From assembly GCA_003166475.1 (NCBI GenBank), contig PMVV01000165.1, forward strand, positions 1,209 to 42,647: DNA of 41,439 nt, written 5' to 3'. The notes under the pieces were generated by a model, which was given only the letters and a program-made list of their open reading frames with translations, was not told where the DNA came from and made no database searches. Numbering within the stretch: the first letter of the stretch is position 1; each line of letters begins with the position of its first letter. Both the position numbers and the translations under genes were made by a program. Source of the stretch: Bryobacterales bacterium. GTDB taxonomy: Bacteria; Acidobacteriota; Terriglobia; Bryobacterales; Bryobacteraceae. Positions 16,095 through 24,836 of the stretch are shown piece after piece.

Positions 16095-17615
16095 ATGACC
16101 AAACGTTATTGCGCAGTTCTCTGGCTCGGGCTGGGATCGATTCTCCAGGCGCAGGCCCCACCGCCGCAGGGTACGCCGGCCGCGCAGTTGCCCCTTTCCG
16201 GACGCCCCGGACAGGGCGGCTCGGTGAACACGGTCGAGACGCCGGTGCCGGGCGTCACGTCCAGCGTCAACACGCTCAACACGTCGGTGCAGGTGCAGGG
16301 TCCTTACGCCGGCAGCGTGGCGGGAAGCGCGAAGCCCTTCAACGGCAAGCTGTCGCTGCGGGACGCGGTGGCGCGCGGCCTGGAATACAACCTGGGCACG
16401 GAGGGGCTGACGCAGGCCATGCGGCAGGCTCGCGGACAGGTCCGCGTGGCGCGCAGTTCCCTGCTGCCGAACGTGAACGGTTACCTGCGCGAGGCGGTGC
16501 AACAGACCAACCTGGCGGCCGAGGGCCTGCGCATCCATGTGCCCATTCCCGGCTTCACCTTTCCCACCATCGTGGGACCGTTCAACTACTACGATCTGCG
16601 CGCCACGCTGACGCAGACCGTGGCGGACTTGACGGCGCTGAACAACTACCGCTCCGCGCAGGAACTGGTGAAGGCCAACGAGGCCGCCTTGCGCGACGCG
16701 CGCGACTTGGTGGTGCTGGCGGCGGGCGGTGCCTATCTACAGGTGATGGCGGCCGAGGCGCGCGTGCGATCCGCACAGGCGCAGATCGATACGGCGCAGG
16801 CGCTCTTCAAGCAGACGCAGGAACGGCGCGCGGTGGGGCTGAATCCGCAGATCGACGTGAACCGCAGCCAGGTCCAGTTGCAGACCCAGCAGCAGCGGCT
16901 GATGTCGCTCCAGAACGACGTGGCCAAGCAGAAGATCAACCTGGCGCGGCTGGTGGGACTGCCGGTGAATGACGGCTACGAAATCACGGACGATATCCCC
17001 TATTCACCTGCGCCCGATCTGACCATCGAGCAGGCGCTCAAGCAGGCGCTGGAGAATCGCGCCGACCTGCAGTCCGCCGAAGCGCAGGTGCGCGCCGCCG
17101 AGCGTACCCGCAGCGCGGCCCGCTGGGAGCATCTACCCTCGCTGGCACTTTCGGCCGACTATGGCGCTATCGGCATCAATCCGGCGCAATCGCACGGCAC
17201 GTTCACGGTGGTCGGCACGCTGCGCATCCCGATCTGGCAGGGCGGGCGGACCGAAGGCGAAGCGCAGGAAGCGGACGCCGCTTTGGGGCAGCGCCGCGCG
17301 GAGCTGGAAGATGTGCGCGGCCGGATCGAAGCCGACGTGCGCAATGCGTTTCTGGATCTGAAAACCGCGGCCAGCCAGCTCGAAGTGGCGCGCAATAACC
17401 AGCAGGTGGCGGGCGATACGCTGCGGCTGACCCGGCAACGCTTCGAGGCCGGTATTGCCGACGCGGTGGAAGTGACCCAGGCGCAGGAATCGGTGGTATC
17501 GGCCGATCTCGATTACATCACCAGCGTGTTTGCGCACAATCTGAGCAAAGTCGCGCTGGCGCGCGCCATCGGGCGGGCGGAAGAACGGCTGGGGCAGTTC
17601 CTGAAAATGCCTTAA
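16095..17615 (+). CDS. TolC-like outer-membrane efflux protein
   Basis: The 506-residue protein is the outer-membrane exit duct of the pump. A signal peptide covers about residues 1-20 (ending QAQA). A Pro/Thr-rich spacer follows (about 20-75; SVNTLNTSVQVQG). Two repeats of the OEP fold follow, each a long helical hairpin with beta-strands: LSLRDAVARGLEYNLGTEGL (about 85-104) starts the first, LTIEQALKQALENRADLQSAEAQVRAAE (about 308-335) the second. The phrase RQRFEAGIADAVEVTQAQESVV (about 446-467) is the conserved helix turn of this family. ATG 16095 is chosen over an in-frame TTG at 16080 because it begins directly before the signal peptide; the upstream permease stop is at 16085-16087. It completes the tripartite exporter. 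Confidence 0.92.
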   Translation: MTKRYCAVLWLGLGSILQAQAPPPQGTPAAQLPLSGRPGQGGSVNTVETPVPGVTSSVNTLNTSVQVQGPYAGSVAGSAKPFNGKLSLRDAVARGLEYNLGTEGLTQAMRQARGQVRVARSSLLPNVNGYLREAVQQTNLAAEGLRIHVPIPGFTFPTIVGPFNYYDLRATLTQTVADLTALNNYRSAQELVKANEAALRDARDLVVLAAGGAYLQVMAAEARVRSAQAQIDTAQALFKQTQERRAVGLNPQIDVNRSQVQLQTQQQRLMSLQNDVAKQKINLARLVGLPVNDGYEITDDIPYSPAPDLTIEQALKQALENRADLQSAEAQVRAAERTRSAARWEHLPSLALSADYGAIGINPAQSHGTFTVVGTLRIPIWQGGRTEGEAQEADAALGQRRAELEDVRGRIEADVRNAFLDLKTAASQLEVARNNQQVAGDTLRLTRQRFEAGIADAVEVTQAQESVVSADLDYITSVFAHNLSKVALARAIGRAEERLGQFLKMP

Positions 17616-17713
17616 AGCTGTCAGCTATCAGCTATCAGCTTTCAGCTTCAGACCCGCCGCCGCGGCTGGAGTGAGAGCTGAAGGCTGACTGCTGAAAGCT
17701 GATCGCTGAAAGC
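17616..17713. repeat. large imperfect inverted repeat built of AGCTGAA/TTCAGCT heptamers
   Basis: The left part (17616-17651) is a string of TCAGCTA/TTCAGCT-like units; the right part (17676-17713) carries AGCTGAA-like units. The two halves are complementary over most of their length around a GC-rich centre. It fills the whole gap between the convergent TolC-like and Crp-like genes, ending against the latter's stop codon. It could act as a two-way terminator or simply be an expanded repeat related to 13661-13688. Confidence 0.75.
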
Positions 17714-18439
17714 TTATCGGCTTTCCTGGCGCAGCCATTCCTTAAACGCGTCGTGATACAAGACAATGCCTTTGCGCGAGTAGCGCAGGTAGCCCTCGCG
17801 CCGGAATTGGTTCATGTAGTGCGTGACGATCTCGCGCGAGGTGCCCACGTATTGGGAAAGCAGCTCATGCGTGAACGGCGCCAAACGCACGGAGCCATCC
17901 GGCTCGGGCGTGCCCAGCCGCTCGCTGAAGCGGATCAAGGACCGCGCCAGCCGGCGCGCGATATTATCCACCGAGAAGCTTTCGATGCGCTGCCCGAACT
18001 CGATGGTCCGCTGCGCCATTATCTGCAATAGCGCCACGGCCAAGCGGGGCCGCTTGGAGACGATGTCCTCGATCTCCGCGGTGCTCCAAGACATCAACCG
18101 GCTGCTTTCCATGGCGGTGGCCTGTTCGGCGCGCTCCGGGAGACGAAGAAGCGCCGGTTCACCGAAGAACTCGTCGGTTTGATAGATGTCCAGGATCACC
18201 TGACGGCCGTCGCCAGCCAGGCGGGAGACTTTGACCTTGCCCTCGATTACCAGGTAGATGCTGGTGGAGGGTTGATCGTCACTGTAAATGCTCTGGCCTT
18301 TCTTGTACTCCAGGATGCTGGAACACGGCAGGTGGGCCAAGGGATCTTCCAACGTTCTTTGGGGTGCGATCACCCTCGCGGTGCTTGCCATTGCCATTGC
18401 CATACTCATTCCTCCATGCGCTTGTGGACTTGGTGTCAT
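17714..18439 (-). CDS. Crp/Fnr-family transcriptional regulator
   Basis: The 241-residue regulator has an N-terminal cyclic-nucleotide-binding-like beta-roll (about 38-150; IYLVIEGKVKVSRLAGDGRQVILDIY, then DEFFGEPALLRLPERAEQATAME), a dimerisation helix (about 150-175) and a C-terminal winged helix (LAPFTHELLSQYVGTSREIVTHYMNQFRREGYL, about 190-222). There are no Fnr-type cysteines in a cluster, so iron-sulfur oxygen sensing is unlikely; whether it binds cAMP cannot be decided. The ATG at 18439 overlaps the upstream stop (ATGA) and has GGAGGGG about 9 bases upstream. An internal ATG at 18403 also has a perfect GGAGG 7 bases upstream and would give 229 residues; the extra N-terminus looks unstructured, so either could be used. 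It shares an operon with the small secreted protein. Confidence 0.9.
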   Translation of the reverse strand: MTPSPQAHGGMSMAMAMASTARVIAPQRTLEDPLAHLPCSSILEYKKGQSIYSDDQPSTSIYLVIEGKVKVSRLAGDGRQVILDIYQTDEFFGEPALLRLPERAEQATAMESSRLMSWSTAEIEDIVSKRPRLAVALLQIMAQRTIEFGQRIESFSVDNIARRLARSLIRFSERLGTPEPDGSVRLAPFTHELLSQYVGTSREIVTHYMNQFRREGYLRYSRKGIVLYHDAFKEWLRQESR

Positions 18440-18774
18440 TTTGGTTGCCCCTCCGATGCGGGAGCGCAGGTATCGGAAACAGTTTCGACGCTCTCGACGG
18501 TCATGACAGGGAGCGGTTCCGCCTTCGCAAGCACTCCCCGTACTGTCACTTTGTGCCCCATATGCCTGGCAAAATTATCCTCAGGCGACCCAGCCGCCGG
18601 CTGCAAACGGGCGGTGGGCTGGAGATTGCTATCGTTGGTCAGCACGTACTGACCGTCGCGCTCATCCACGCAGCCGGTGAGAGAAGCCTTGGCGGCAGGC
18701 CGTGCCTTGCTCGTCTGCGGCGGGGCGGCTGCCACCGAAACAGCGAACATCAGGAATACCAACACGTTCCGCAT
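18436..18774 (-). CDS. small secreted protein, DUF5818-like
   Basis: The 112-residue product has a signal peptide (MRNVLVFLMFAVSVAAA, about 1-17) and a compact domain beginning SLTGCVDERDGQYVLTND (about 31-48) and ending in a beta-rich part (MGHKVTVRGVLAK, about 72-84; VMTVESVETVSDTC, about 89-102). This pattern resembles the DUF5818 family of exported proteins common in Acidobacteriota; the function is unknown. Two Cys residues (in TGC and DTC) may form a disulfide. The ATG at 18774 is chosen because AAGGGA lies about 8 bases upstream and the signal peptide then starts at once; an upstream in-frame start would add 16 residues without such features. Its stop overlaps the start of the Crp-like gene. 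Confidence 0.72.
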   Translation of the reverse strand: MRNVLVFLMFAVSVAAAPPQTSKARPAAKASLTGCVDERDGQYVLTNDSNLQPTARLQPAAGSPEDNFARHMGHKVTVRGVLAKAEPLPVMTVESVETVSDTCAPASEGQPK

Positions 18775-18972
18775 CCGATTTTCCCTTCCGCGCGCTAGTG
18801 CACTTGGCGTGCCAGATCGCACAGTCGTTACCGTACGGCGTAATACACTGTAGAATCTTACCCTTGGTCCAGTTTCGCACGAAAGCCGGCTGGCGGCGCT
18901 TGTGCAAACCTTGCGCTAGTGCAGGTAATTTCTGCCGGGTGGCCCGCGCGCTATATCATGTAAGAACGCATC
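18775..18972. promoter_or_regulatory. divergent promoter region with a duplicated GCGCTAGTGCA site
   Basis: This intergenic stretch separates the minus-strand DUF5818-like/crp operon from the plus-strand phosphoesterase gene. An 11-base sequence GCGCTAGTGCA, itself nearly palindromic, occurs at 18792-18802 and again at 18913-18923, 121 bases apart, once in front of each gene. TATATC at 18952-18957 may be the -10 for the plus-strand gene. The pair may be an operator, perhaps for the neighbouring Crp-like protein, though it is not a classical Crp site. Confidence 0.35.
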
Positions 18973-21681
18973 ATGCGCTATTTTCTGCTGTTTCTGGCAC
19001 TCCCCGTCTGCGCGGCTGAATACTCGGCACCCGCTGGAATCCGGCCCGCCTTGCGCCGCCCCGGCGCGGCCAGCATCCTGCCGGGCGGGCGCATCATTTC
19101 GCCCCTTGGCCATCAGTACGTGACGGGCCCCGGACCCTTCGGACTGGCCATCAGCGCCAGCGGCAAGACCCTGGTATCGGCCAACGGCGGGCCGGACCGC
19201 TTCTCGCTGACGGTGCTCCAGCAGGAGAAAGGCGGCGCGTGGCAGGTGCGCCAATTGCTTGCGCCCAAGAAGAAGAAGGCGAAGGAGGGCGAGCGCGACG
19301 AGAAGAGCGACGATCAGTGGCACAGCGTCTTCATGGGGCTGGCATTCGCCACCGAACATAGCGTCTATGCATCGGAGGGCAACTCGGGCCGCGTGCGGCT
19401 GGTCGATTTGGCCGCCGGAGAGGCTAAGAAGATCTATGACTTGAACCGCGACGGCTTCGCGGACAGCTTCACGGGCGACCTGGCTTTCGACGCCGATCGC
19501 GGCGTGGTCTACGTGCTGGATCAGGCCAACTTCCGCCTGGTGGCGATCGATGTGCGCAAGCAGCGCGTCTTATCGTCGGTGCGTCTGGGACGCCTGCCTT
19601 TCGCGCTGGCGCTCTCGCCGGACAAGCGCACAGCCTACGTCACCAACGTCGGCATGTTCGAATACCAGCCGCTGCCGGGTCTGGATGCCCACAACCTGCG
19701 CGAGACCGGCCTGCCGTTTCCGGCTTTCGGATTCCCGTCGCTGGAATCGCGCGACGGCGCGCGACGCGAGACCGGCAAAGGGCCGGTGGACGTGCCGGGT
19801 TTGGGCGATCCCAACGTGCGGGAAGCCAATTCGCTGGCCGTGGTGGATCTGGCGGACCCGGCGGCGCCCAAGATCGAGACATTCATCCACACGGGGCTGG
19901 CCTTCGGCGAAGGGACCGATGGCGGCAGCAGCCCTTCCGGCGTGGTGGCGACCGCCGATCGCGTGTTCGTCTCCAACGCGCATAACGATTCCATTACCGT
20001 GATCGATGCCAAGACCAACAGCGTGACCGGGCAGATCGACATTCGCATTCCGGGCCTGGACAAGCTGCGCGGCGTGCTGCCCATCGGCATGGCCTACGAC
20101 GCCGCGACCGGCTGGCTGCTGGTGGCGGAGGCGGGCATCAATGCGGTGGGCGTGGTCGACACGCGCGCATCCGGGCAAGCAAAAGTCCTCGGACATCTGC
20201 CGGCGGCCTGGTTTCCCAGCCGCGTGCTGATCGATCGCGACAACGTGTACGTGGCCAGCGTGAACGGCCAGGGTACCGGCCCCAACGTCTGGCAGACCGC
20301 GTTTGCTTCCGGGGAGGCCGGCGCGGAAGGCTTGACTTGGTCGGGCACTTTACGGCGCGGCAGCATTGCGTCTTTTCCGCTGCCGGATGCCGCGGCGGTG
20401 ACCGCCGGGACCGGGACCGTGATGGACAACAACGGCCTGAACCCGCGCGGGGAGACGCCTGGCCCAGGGGGCGCCGCGCTGCCCAGCGGCGTGAAGTACG
20501 TAGTGCTGATCGTGAAAGAGAACCGCACCTACGACGAAGTCTTCGGCGATATCATGCGTCTGCCGAGCGGCGCGACAGTGATGGGTGCGCCGGGGATTGC
20601 GCGCTTCGGACAGGCGGGCCACGCGACGGGCAAAGGCAATCGCCTCAGCCTGCAGCGCGTGAACGTGACGCCGAATCACCATGCGCTGGCGCTGGGCTGG
20701 TCGTTCAGCGACAACTTCTACGCCGATTCGGAAGTCAGCGTGGACGGGCACCATTGGCTGGTGGGCGCGTATCCCGACGCATTGACCGAGACTTCGTTCC
20801 GCGCTTCCTACGCGGATGGCCGGAATTTCCGTTTTCCGACGACCGCGCCGGGGCGGCTGAGCTACGCGGAAGGCAACTCTTCGGTGCATCCGGAGGAGCA
20901 GCCCGAGGGCGGCACCATCTGGCATCACCTGGCGCGCCACGGCATTCCGTTTCGCAATTACGGCGAGGGATTTGAACTGGCGGGCGGCGACGAAGGACAA
21001 GGCTACAAGCCCACCGGCGCGCGCTTCGTGATCAATGTGCCCATGCCCGATCCGCTGTACCGCAACACGTCGCGCGAGTATCCGATGTTCAACATGAACA
21101 TCCCGGACCAGTTTCGCGCCACGCAGTTCATCCACGAGATCGAGGAGAAATACGTGAAGGGCGGCGAACCCTTTCCGCGATTCATCTATATCCACCTGCC
21201 GAACGATCACATGACCGAGCCGCGCCCCCAGGACGGCTATCCGTACGAGGGGTCCTACGTGGCGGACAACGACTACGCGCTGGGACGCATCGTGGAGTTT
21301 CTGTCGCTGACGCCGTGGTGGCGCGAGATGGCCATCTTCGTTACCGAGGACGACGCGCAGGGCGGGCGCGACCACATCGACGCGCATCGCACGGTGTTCA
21401 TGGGGATTGGGCCGTATTTCAAGCGGAACTACGTGTCGCACGTGAACACCAGCTTTCCGGGGATGCTGAAGACCATCTTCCGGCTGCTGGGATTGCCGCC
21501 GCTGAACCTGTTCGATGCGGTGGCCAGCGACTTGAGCGATTGCTTCACGAGTACGCCCGATTACGACGGCTATCAGGTGAGGCGGGAGGATGCGCGGCTG
21601 TTCGATCCGGCGGCGGCGCGGGAACCGCTCGATCCGCGGCCGTCGGTGAAGATGGACGATCCGGCGGAGGTGGTGCGGTAG
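18973..21681 (+). CDS. YncE-type beta-propeller / phosphoesterase (alkaline phosphatase superfamily) protein
   Basis: The 902-residue exported protein has two parts. After a signal peptide (about 1-15, MRYFLLFLALPVCAA) the N-terminal half (about 45-480) is a YncE/SMP-30-like beta-propeller with repeated blades such as LPFALALSPDKRTAYVTNVG and VVATADRVFVSNAHNDSITVIDA. From about 508 the phosphoesterase family (PF04185-type) begins with KYVVLIVKENRTYDEVFGD and continues with WSFSDNFYADSEVSVDGHHW (about 576-595), FIYIHLPNDHMTEPRP (about 737-752), FVTEDDAQGGRDHIDAHR (about 792-809); these supply the Asp/His metal ligands. Such bifunctional proteins are found widely in Acidobacteriota and are probably periplasmic phosphatases or phospholipases; the substrate is unknown. 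A lysine-rich insert (KKKKAKEGERDEKSDD, about 98-113) interrupts one blade. Confidence 0.88.
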   Translation: MRYFLLFLALPVCAAEYSAPAGIRPALRRPGAASILPGGRIISPLGHQYVTGPGPFGLAISASGKTLVSANGGPDRFSLTVLQQEKGGAWQVRQLLAPKKKKAKEGERDEKSDDQWHSVFMGLAFATEHSVYASEGNSGRVRLVDLAAGEAKKIYDLNRDGFADSFTGDLAFDADRGVVYVLDQANFRLVAIDVRKQRVLSSVRLGRLPFALALSPDKRTAYVTNVGMFEYQPLPGLDAHNLRETGLPFPAFGFPSLESRDGARRETGKGPVDVPGLGDPNVREANSLAVVDLADPAAPKIETFIHTGLAFGEGTDGGSSPSGVVATADRVFVSNAHNDSITVIDAKTNSVTGQIDIRIPGLDKLRGVLPIGMAYDAATGWLLVAEAGINAVGVVDTRASGQAKVLGHLPAAWFPSRVLIDRDNVYVASVNGQGTGPNVWQTAFASGEAGAEGLTWSGTLRRGSIASFPLPDAAAVTAGTGTVMDNNGLNPRGETPGPGGAALPSGVKYVVLIVKENRTYDEVFGDIMRLPSGATVMGAPGIARFGQAGHATGKGNRLSLQRVNVTPNHHALALGWSFSDNFYADSEVSVDGHHWLVGAYPDALTETSFRASYADGRNFRFPTTAPGRLSYAEGNSSVHPEEQPEGGTIWHHLARHGIPFRNYGEGFELAGGDEGQGYKPTGARFVINVPMPDPLYRNTSREYPMFNMNIPDQFRATQFIHEIEEKYVKGGEPFPRFIYIHLPNDHMTEPRPQDGYPYEGSYVADNDYALGRIVEFLSLTPWWREMAIFVTEDDAQGGRDHIDAHRTVFMGIGPYFKRNYVSHVNTSFPGMLKTIFRLLGLPPLNLFDAVASDLSDCFTSTPDYDGYQVRREDARLFDPAAAREPLDPRPSVKMDDPAEVVR

Positions 21682-22740
21682 GGGGCTCGCTGCTGAGCGG
21701 ACGAGGGGGCGATCCGGGTTGGCGGCTTTTGTGCATTTTTATGCAGTTTTTTTTGTGCATTGACATTGGTTCGACGGAAAATGTGCCAACCGAACCCAAA
21801 ATGAGATTTGAACAGGGTAATGCGTTGCGGGTAAATAGGTTATATGGTTCCACCCCGCGAGAGTCGTCCCGCGCGGGTGAAGTTTTCAAAGAACCGGCAG
21901 GCGCAGCTTGCAGAACGCCGATGGCGAGTGCATGGCGCCTGAATTTCGGGCGTGGCTGTTGGGGCCACCCGGAACAACAATAGCACGAGCGCCGGCGGGT
22001 GGAGGGGGATTGCGGCGGTTTCGCGTATTGTTTTCATTCGATTAGGCGGGATTGGCGGGCGGTGATTGGCAGTATGGGTTGGTAGCTCATTCCGCAGCGG
22101 TATGGGAGGTTAGGTGCTGCTCGGATTGGGATCGCTGCCGCAGTCTGGCGGTGGCAAACCCGATCCGGCGTTTTGGGACGTTAATGAGCAATATCGTACA
22201 TGAAATGAGGACCTTAGCTCTGGGTGGCGGGGGCAGCAAGCCTAAAGTGGAGTTCGCGAAGTTCCGCGCAGAGTAGTGTAAAGTTGCCGCGTTAGGCAAG
22301 CGGAGCAAGAGGCATAAATGAAGCAGATTTCAAGATAAAGGCCAAGTGCTCTTCTCGCAGGGCGACCCCAGCGGATGCCGTCTTTTCGATCCAGAAAGCC
22401 AGAGTTTAAGCTCACCGTCGTCTTCAAACAGAATAAGGAAGCGGTCATGCGATTTTGACGGTTGGTGACTTTGTAGGCGAGGCGTGCTTGGTGGGCCCAC
22501 CGCCGGCACGCATGGCAACTGCATCCGCCATAACCGGGCAAGAGCTATGATCATCTCACGGTCCGACTGCACTGAAATCCGCATTCGAAGCCCGGCCGGC
22601 CTCGCCGGAATCTCGTCGATCAACTGGAGTTGGAATGCCAAGCCGGACGACCATTTTCGCGAGGCGGGACTGGAAGTCCAGGCCCAGAGGGCTTCGGCGA
22701 GGGCGGCACCGGGATCTACACGCTGGATTGCGAAACGCCG
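21682..22740. other. 1-kb intergenic region without a supportable gene
   Basis: No open frame here has a credible start, ribosome binding site and recognisable family. The composition is less GC-rich than the neighbours. Visible features are TGCATTTTTATGCA followed by eight T near 21733-21755, which could be a weak terminator for the upstream gene, and an isolated TTGACA (21760-21765) without a good -10. Stop-free stretches on both strands between about 22330 and 22740 overlap each other and give no convincing protein. It may be the remains of decayed genes. Confidence 0.5.
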
Positions 22741-24804
22741 CTACTCCGGTTTTGCTTCGAGCAATAAATGCTTCTCGAATTGGACATCCAGCGTGGCGGC
22801 GGGTCCGCGGACCGTTCCCAAATCCTTACCGTCCACGTAGTCTGTAACGCGGTAAGCGCGCGGGGAAAGGCCTCGCAACGTAATTTTGCCGCTCCACCTA
22901 GGCGCATAGAAGGCGTAGTACATACTGCCGTCCTTGCTAACCGCGTGCGTCTCCGGCCGGTCAAAACCGATGTCGTACAGAGTTCCGAGGTACTCTCCGC
23001 GCGAGAGCATTTTCTCTTTATAGATACGAATCCACTTTTCGAAACTCCTCTCGCGTGCCGGCGTAAGGTCGCCCCGCTTCCTCTGGGCCGAGCCTTCCGG
23101 CCAGGTGAAGTTGGTTCCCACGACGCCGCCCAGACCGATGGTGGAGGCGAAATCGTCCTTCGTCATATCGACGTGGTCGCCGAAGTAGGCTACCCGATCG
23201 CCTTGGAGAGCCTTGAGCGTCTTGCCCTTCGTGCGTACCTGCCATGCCGACTCGGGGTCGGACGCAACCGACATGTTCAGGAACGGCAGAGTGAAGAAAG
23301 AGTAGGATGTGCCGCACGGGCAAAACTCGACCAGCGCATCCGGCTTGGTCTGCCGGGCGGTCTCGTAGAGGGCCTGGAAGAACTTGGGCATTCCCTCCAC
23401 GGAATCCTCCGGCCGCGCGTGCTTGTGCGCGGGGTTGTAGCATGGAGGCGCTCCGTTCATGTGCTGGCCGTCGAGCTTCAGCCCGTCGAAACCCCAGTCT
23501 CCGAGCGCCTTCACCACGAAGGCCGTGTGGTAAGCCGTTACTTCCGGATCCGCGGGACACAGATACCACGAGTTCCAGTAGGAAATCTTCCGCTTGCTGC
23601 CGTCCGCATTCAGCAGCAGCCAGTCCGGATGATTCCTGACCAATTCCGTACCCGGATCCGCGGTCAGCGGCGCCCACCACAACTGGGCCTTGAAGCCTTC
23701 GGCGTGGATCTTGTCCACCAGGGCCCGCATATCGGCGTCGCCCTGTGGAAACTTCTGCGGCTGGAGGAACCAATCGCCCTGCGCGGTCTGCCAGCCGTCA
23801 TCCAGCGTGACCCAGGTGAAGCCCAGCTTTTTCACGATCGGAAGCGCGCCGTAGACCTGGCTGGGCGTGAACTTCCGGCCGTATCCCCAGGCGCACCAGA
23901 TGGGGCCGAACGCGCTATCGGGCGATGGGTCAAAATGAATGCCTTGCGCAATCATCATCTCGCGGTAATCGCGCAGCGTTTGAAAGTAGTCGCCTTCGTG
24001 GACGGCGACGAAGCTGCGAAAGGTTTTCAGGGTCGTGCCGGGCTTCAGCGTCCGATTCTGCTTGAACTCCACCGCCACCGAGGCGCGGCCCGGGCCCTGT
24101 TGGGTCACCGGCAAAGAAACCAGCTTCGGCGCCATTTCCAGGAGCCCCACGCCGATGCCGGCGTCGCGACACCATACATCGACGACCGGAGTGCCGCCGC
24201 CGTAATCTGGCGCGTTCATGCCCAGGAAGTTTTCCTGTTTGAAACCCGGCTTCAGCGGCAGTACCCAGTCCGGCCGCTTCTCGTAGGAGCCGCTCTGATA
24301 CGACCAGAACGCCGGTTGCGCGGCTGAAGGAGGAGCGCCGATGGCATGATGCTGGTTGGTCCAGCCGCTCACGGACAGATCCGAGCCTCCCGTATTGGTG
24401 TATGCGACCTCGAAGATCGCTGTGCGCGGAAACGCATCATACACCGTGACGGTCAACACTTTTTTGAGAGACGGAGCGATGCCTGTCAGGATCGTCCGGG
24501 AGCCTGACCCCAACCGATCCCGGACGGGCCCGTGTTTCTGTTCTTGCAAAGAGAAGTCGGTGACATCGCGTCCGGATACGCGGATGAACTCGGAAGGGGT
24601 GAAATCGCCGATGACGCGTTCCTGCCCAGCCAGCACGGCCACCACACGGCTGTGCATGTTGCTGTCGAACTCTATGCGGATATTCTTGCCGTCTACGCGC
24701 GCGCCTTCCGCGGCGAGACACGGGGCGCCCGCGCAGGCAATCACAACCAGTTGCAAGAGAACTCCGTTCGCGGTGGTCCTTTTGGGTGTGGCTTCGTGGG
24801 ACAT
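22741..24804 (-). CDS. GH36-type alpha-galactosidase
   Basis: The 687-residue exported glycoside hydrolase belongs to the GH36/GH27/GH31 alpha-galactosidase-like clan. A signal peptide spans about 1-31 (LLQLVVIACAGAPCLAA). An N-terminal beta-sandwich follows (about 38-280), then the TIM barrel (about 295-600) with WVTLDDGWQ (about 331-339), the nucleophile segment GFDGLKLDGQHM (Asp at about 445) and the acid/base region LNMSVASDPESAW (Asp at about 516), then a C-terminal beta-domain. The expected reaction is removal of terminal alpha-galactose residues with retention of configuration. The ATG at 24804 is chosen; the TTG at 24840 overlaps the upstream stop but gives a poor N-terminus. Neither start has a clear ribosome binding site, so coupling to the receptor gene is likely. 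Related specificities within the clan are possible. Confidence 0.85.
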   Translation of the reverse strand: MSHEATPKRTTANGVLLQLVVIACAGAPCLAAEGARVDGKNIRIEFDSNMHSRVVAVLAGQERVIGDFTPSEFIRVSGRDVTDFSLQEQKHGPVRDRLGSGSRTILTGIAPSLKKVLTVTVYDAFPRTAIFEVAYTNTGGSDLSVSGWTNQHHAIGAPPSAAQPAFWSYQSGSYEKRPDWVLPLKPGFKQENFLGMNAPDYGGGTPVVDVWCRDAGIGVGLLEMAPKLVSLPVTQQGPGRASVAVEFKQNRTLKPGTTLKTFRSFVAVHEGDYFQTLRDYREMMIAQGIHFDPSPDSAFGPIWCAWGYGRKFTPSQVYGALPIVKKLGFTWVTLDDGWQTAQGDWFLQPQKFPQGDADMRALVDKIHAEGFKAQLWWAPLTADPGTELVRNHPDWLLLNADGSKRKISYWNSWYLCPADPEVTAYHTAFVVKALGDWGFDGLKLDGQHMNGAPPCYNPAHKHARPEDSVEGMPKFFQALYETARQTKPDALVEFCPCGTSYSFFTLPFLNMSVASDPESAWQVRTKGKTLKALQGDRVAYFGDHVDMTKDDFASTIGLGGVVGTNFTWPEGSAQRKRGDLTPARERSFEKWIRIYKEKMLSRGEYLGTLYDIGFDRPETHAVSKDGSMYYAFYAPRWSGKITLRGLSPRAYRVTDYVDGKDLGTVRGPAATLDVQFEKHLLLEAKPE

Positions 24805-24836
24805 CGGCGATGTACGATGAGCGCGCCCGGTGCGGC

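Noticed and set aside
11677-17615. Drug-specific annotation of the exporter
   Set aside because: Gene order matches ybhGFSR, but sequence alone does not reveal the exported compound.
22330-22740. Possible gene on the minus strand containing RFLILFEDDGE, or on the plus strand ending TLDCETPLLRFCFEQ
   Set aside because: The two frames overlap on opposite strands, neither has a good start or ribosome binding site, and the plus-strand one would run into the end of the alpha-galactosidase gene.
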